A DNA stretch of 6,900 nt from JBPCMN01 sp013695115 (GTDB lineage: Bacteria > Actinomycetota > Acidimicrobiia > IMCC26256 > JACDBD01), in contig JBPCMN010000087.1 in assembly GCA_051002235.1 (NCBI GenBank), positions 1 to 6,900 on the forward strand. The letters are read 5' to 3'. Below, one piece after another: positions 6,150-6,900 of this stretch (position 1 is the stretch's first letter; each line of letters opens with the position of its first letter). Made by a program: the position numbers and the translations under genes. A model generated the notes under the pieces. The model was not told the origin of the DNA. It saw only the letters and a list, made by a program, of their open reading frames with translations, and searched no databases.

Positions 6150-6155
6150 ACGATA
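6150..6155 (-). promoter_or_regulatory. -10 element of a probable leaderless promoter
   Basis: On the minus strand TATCGT (plus-strand ACGATA) fits TANNNT and ends eight bases before the GTG start at 6141. This is the same geometry as the pdxH and VOC starts. No -35 hexamer is obvious and no Shine-Dalgarno sequence precedes the start codon. It would give the hemolysin III gene its own transcript inside the leftward cluster. Confidence 0.45.
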
Positions 6156-6171
6156 GCGGGCGATCGGTGCC

Positions 6172-6378
6172 TTACCGCCGATGCCGATGCTGCGCGCGGA
6201 GATCCTCGGTGGGGAACGTCTTGGGCACCACGCTGCGATCGGAGAGCCGCCGGAGTTGGTGGCCGCCGTCGACGTTGGTCGCGACCTCGAATCCATCGAT
6301 CCAGGCCGCGCTGAAGTGGCTGAACACCTGGACCGCCGTGCCCGGCGGCAACAGTTGGCTGGAGGGCTGGATGTCCAT
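6172..6378 (-). CDS. Small hypothetical protein (68 aa), possibly an SH3/Tudor-like barrel
   Basis: The function is unknown. The protein is 68 residues and has no signal peptide or membrane segment. Its core, PGTAVQVFSHFSAAWIDGF (12-30) followed by GGHQLRRLSDRSVVP (38-52), has the short alternating strands and conserved Trp26 and Gly29 expected of a small barrel that binds a partner or nucleic acid. Similar 'WxxGFEV...LRRxSDxSVLP' proteins are frequent in actinobacteria (recognition from memory, no search). The tail is basic (QHRHRR). The frame is open for another 97 codons upstream, but ATG at 6378 is the supported start: GGAAGG lies six bases before it, and the start comes one base after the stop of the 57-residue gene. 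About 60 of 68 third codon positions are G or C, as expected for a real gene here. Confidence 0.72.
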   Translation of the reverse strand: MDIQPSSQLLPPGTAVQVFSHFSAAWIDGFEVATNVDGGHQLRRLSDRSVVPKTFPTEDLRAQHRHRR

Positions 6379-6379
6379 G

Positions 6380-6553
6380 TCACACCTTCCAGGGGGCGGG
6401 AGAGTCGGGCGGCGGCTCGGGGAGACCGCGCAGGTCCATGAACCCCGTCTCGATCGGCGCGGGCCGGTGATGGTCTCCGCGTGTGGAGTCGGGCTCGAGA
6501 TCTTGACCGCAGGTCCGACAGGTGACGGATGCGGTCTCGACGCGTACTTCCAT
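6380..6553 (-). CDS. Very small hypothetical protein (57 aa) with a CxxC knuckle
   Basis: The function is unknown. The frame encodes 57 residues starting MEVRVETASV and ending APWKV. Residues 11-16 (TCRTCG) form a CxxC knuckle (Cys12, Cys15) typical of half a zinc ribbon. The rest is hydrophilic and Pro-rich from residue 45, so it is probably disordered. Support for coding is a GGGAGG ribosome-binding site (6558-6563) four bases before ATG, termination one base before the next ATG (TGA-C-ATG), and that gene's ribosome-binding site lying within its last codons. About 45 of 57 third positions are G or C. The layout implies translational coupling of the two small genes. With one CxxC, zinc binding would need a second protein or dimer. 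The remaining doubt is that the length allows an accidental frame. Confidence 0.62.
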   Translation of the reverse strand: MEVRVETASVTCRTCGQDLEPDSTRGDHHRPAPIETGFMDLRGLPEPPPDSPAPWKV

Positions 6554-6576
6554 GGAGCCTCCCGCTCGAGCATCGT

Positions 6577-6600
6577 TCCTCCGGGCGAGTGCCCGGCGGA
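6577..6600. repeat. Hairpin in the probable leader of the small-gene pair
   Basis: CCGGGC-GAGT-GCCCGG (6581-6596) is a perfect six-pair stem with a four-base loop. Beyond one mismatch, three further pairs extend it to 6578-6599. It lies about 28 bases before the start codon of the 57-residue gene, on the same transcript if transcription begins further upstream. No T tract follows on either strand, so it is not an intrinsic terminator. It could be a leader structure or a protein-binding palindrome, or chance in GC-rich DNA. Confidence 0.3.
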
Positions 6601-6717
6601 TGCGAATCTCCCGATGGCGGGGAAACCCACGGGGCGGAAGCCAATCGGTCGGCGACGTCCCGCCGGCAAGTCGGCGTGTCAGCGACCGTCCACCGCTGAA
6701 TCTACACCCGGGCGACG
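6601..6717. other. Apparently non-coding stretch
   Basis: I see no convincing gene here. A TAGATT hexamer on the minus strand (6699-6704) fits a -10 element and could start a transcript with a long leader for the two small genes, but no -35 accompanies it. An imperfect inverted repeat, CGGTCGGCGAC (6646-6656) against GTCAGCGACCG (6678-6688), matches at 9 of 11 positions. Confidence 0.35.
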
Positions 6718-6900
6718 ATGCTTCTCCTACTGACGGAGGTACGAGCCGCGTGCGTCAGCTCGCGCAACCGCCTCCAACGCGTCGCGGGCATCGCGGAGAC
6801 GGTCAAGGGCTCGACGCGTCACGAAACGACGTTGCTGTCGCACTTCCTCGGCGTGGGCCCGAGCGTTGGGCCCGCCAGGATCGCCGTGGCTCCGGACCCA
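6718..6900 (+). CDS. Possible 5' end of a rightward gene, cut by the window edge
   Basis: From ATG at 6718 a frame stays open for 61 codons to the window edge, starting MLLLLTEVRAA. About 50 of 60 third positions, 55% of second positions and 68% of first positions are G or C, the normal pattern for a high-GC actinobacterial gene and better than the antisense frame. Against it, there is no ribosome-binding site or clear -10 element before the ATG, and the sequence matches no family I know. It is codon-aligned and antisense to the leftward candidate. Confidence 0.27.
   Translation, partial: MLLLLTEVRAACVSSRNRLQRVAGIAETVKGSTRHETTLLSHFLGVGPSVGPARIAVAPDP
6727..6900 (-). CDS. Possible 3' end of a leftward gene, cut by the window edge
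   Basis: On the minus strand a frame runs from the window edge (6900) for 57 codons to TAG at 6727-6729. The C-terminal part, RALDRLRDARDALEAVARAD, has hydrophobic residues every three to four positions and would form an amphipathic helix or coiled coil. The protein is not recognised. Against it, only about 39 of 57 third positions are G or C, low for this window, with many CGT and CGA codons. The competing plus-strand frame over the same bases has a more typical composition. Only one of the two is likely to be real. Confidence 0.33.
   Translation of the reverse strand, partial: WVRSHGDPGGPNARAHAEEVRQQRRFVTRRALDRLRDARDALEAVARADARGSYLRQ

Noticed and set aside
6379..6669. Upstream extension of the 68-residue protein to 165 residues
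   Set aside because: The extension is Pro/Arg/Ser-rich and overlaps the 57-codon gene in another frame. GGAAGG six bases before ATG 6378 marks the true start.
6053..6733. A 226-codon rightward frame near the right end
   Set aside because: It runs antisense through the hemolysin III start and both small genes, with no motifs and Arg/Gly/Ser-rich composition.
6729..6740. ACTGACGGAGGT at 6729-6740, shared as an inverted 12-mer with 399-410
   Set aside because: At 399-410 it is simply a stop-codon region plus a ribosome-binding site. At the right end the in-frame GTG at 6750 gives a Pro/Arg-rich frame with no sign of coding. Probably coincidence.

Overview
The window is high-GC DNA with dense, mostly gap-free gene packing, frequent GTG starts, start codons placed 7-8 bases after a TANNNT hexamer (the leaderless pattern common in Actinomycetota), and a Tat-type lipoprotein. 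This suggests a free-living actinobacterium. An Acidimicrobiia-like lineage is my inference from the overall look of the proteins, not something the sequence proves.

Layout from left to right. Positions 1-137 hold no gene. They hold a 125-base imperfect inverted repeat and, inside its left arm, a likely Rho-independent terminator for the leftward genes. Positions 138-1044 are a leftward pair: a small hypothetical protein preceded by a YhhN-family membrane protein. Positions 1101-1580 hold a decayed rightward YihY/BrkB-family membrane gene that has lost its 5' end, a middle segment and one base. It converges on a leftward pdxH (pyridoxamine 5'-phosphate oxidase, 1588-2190). A 20-base gap with two overlapping -10-like hexamers separates pdxH from a tightly coupled rightward operon of three genes: a VOC-fold metalloprotein (2211-2756), an alpha/beta hydrolase with an unusually large insertion (2759-3985) and a Tat-exported lipoprotein amidohydrolase (3982-5469). 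Convergent to this operon is a hemolysin III/PAQR-type seven-helix membrane protein (5491-6141, leftward). Upstream of it lie two very small coupled leftward genes, 57 and 68 codons, both with good ribosome-binding sites. The last 200 bases hold two competing open frames on opposite strands that run off the window edge, and I could not settle which is real.

Working together. The three-gene operon is the most coherent functional unit. A metal-dependent VOC enzyme, a serine hydrolase and an amidohydrolase of the ACMSD/Amidohydro_2 type are the kinds of activity found in ring-cleavage and side-chain catabolism, but no substrate can be read from the sequence. PdxH supplies pyridoxal 5'-phosphate and shares only the promoter gap with the operon. 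The remaining genes are housekeeping-like membrane proteins and small conserved-looking proteins. I see no CRISPR array, transposase, rRNA or tRNA. The observations most worth a second look are the shared divergent leaderless promoter, the altered metal motif and long N-region of the amidohydrolase, the unlisted small-gene pair, and the symmetric repeat at the left edge.
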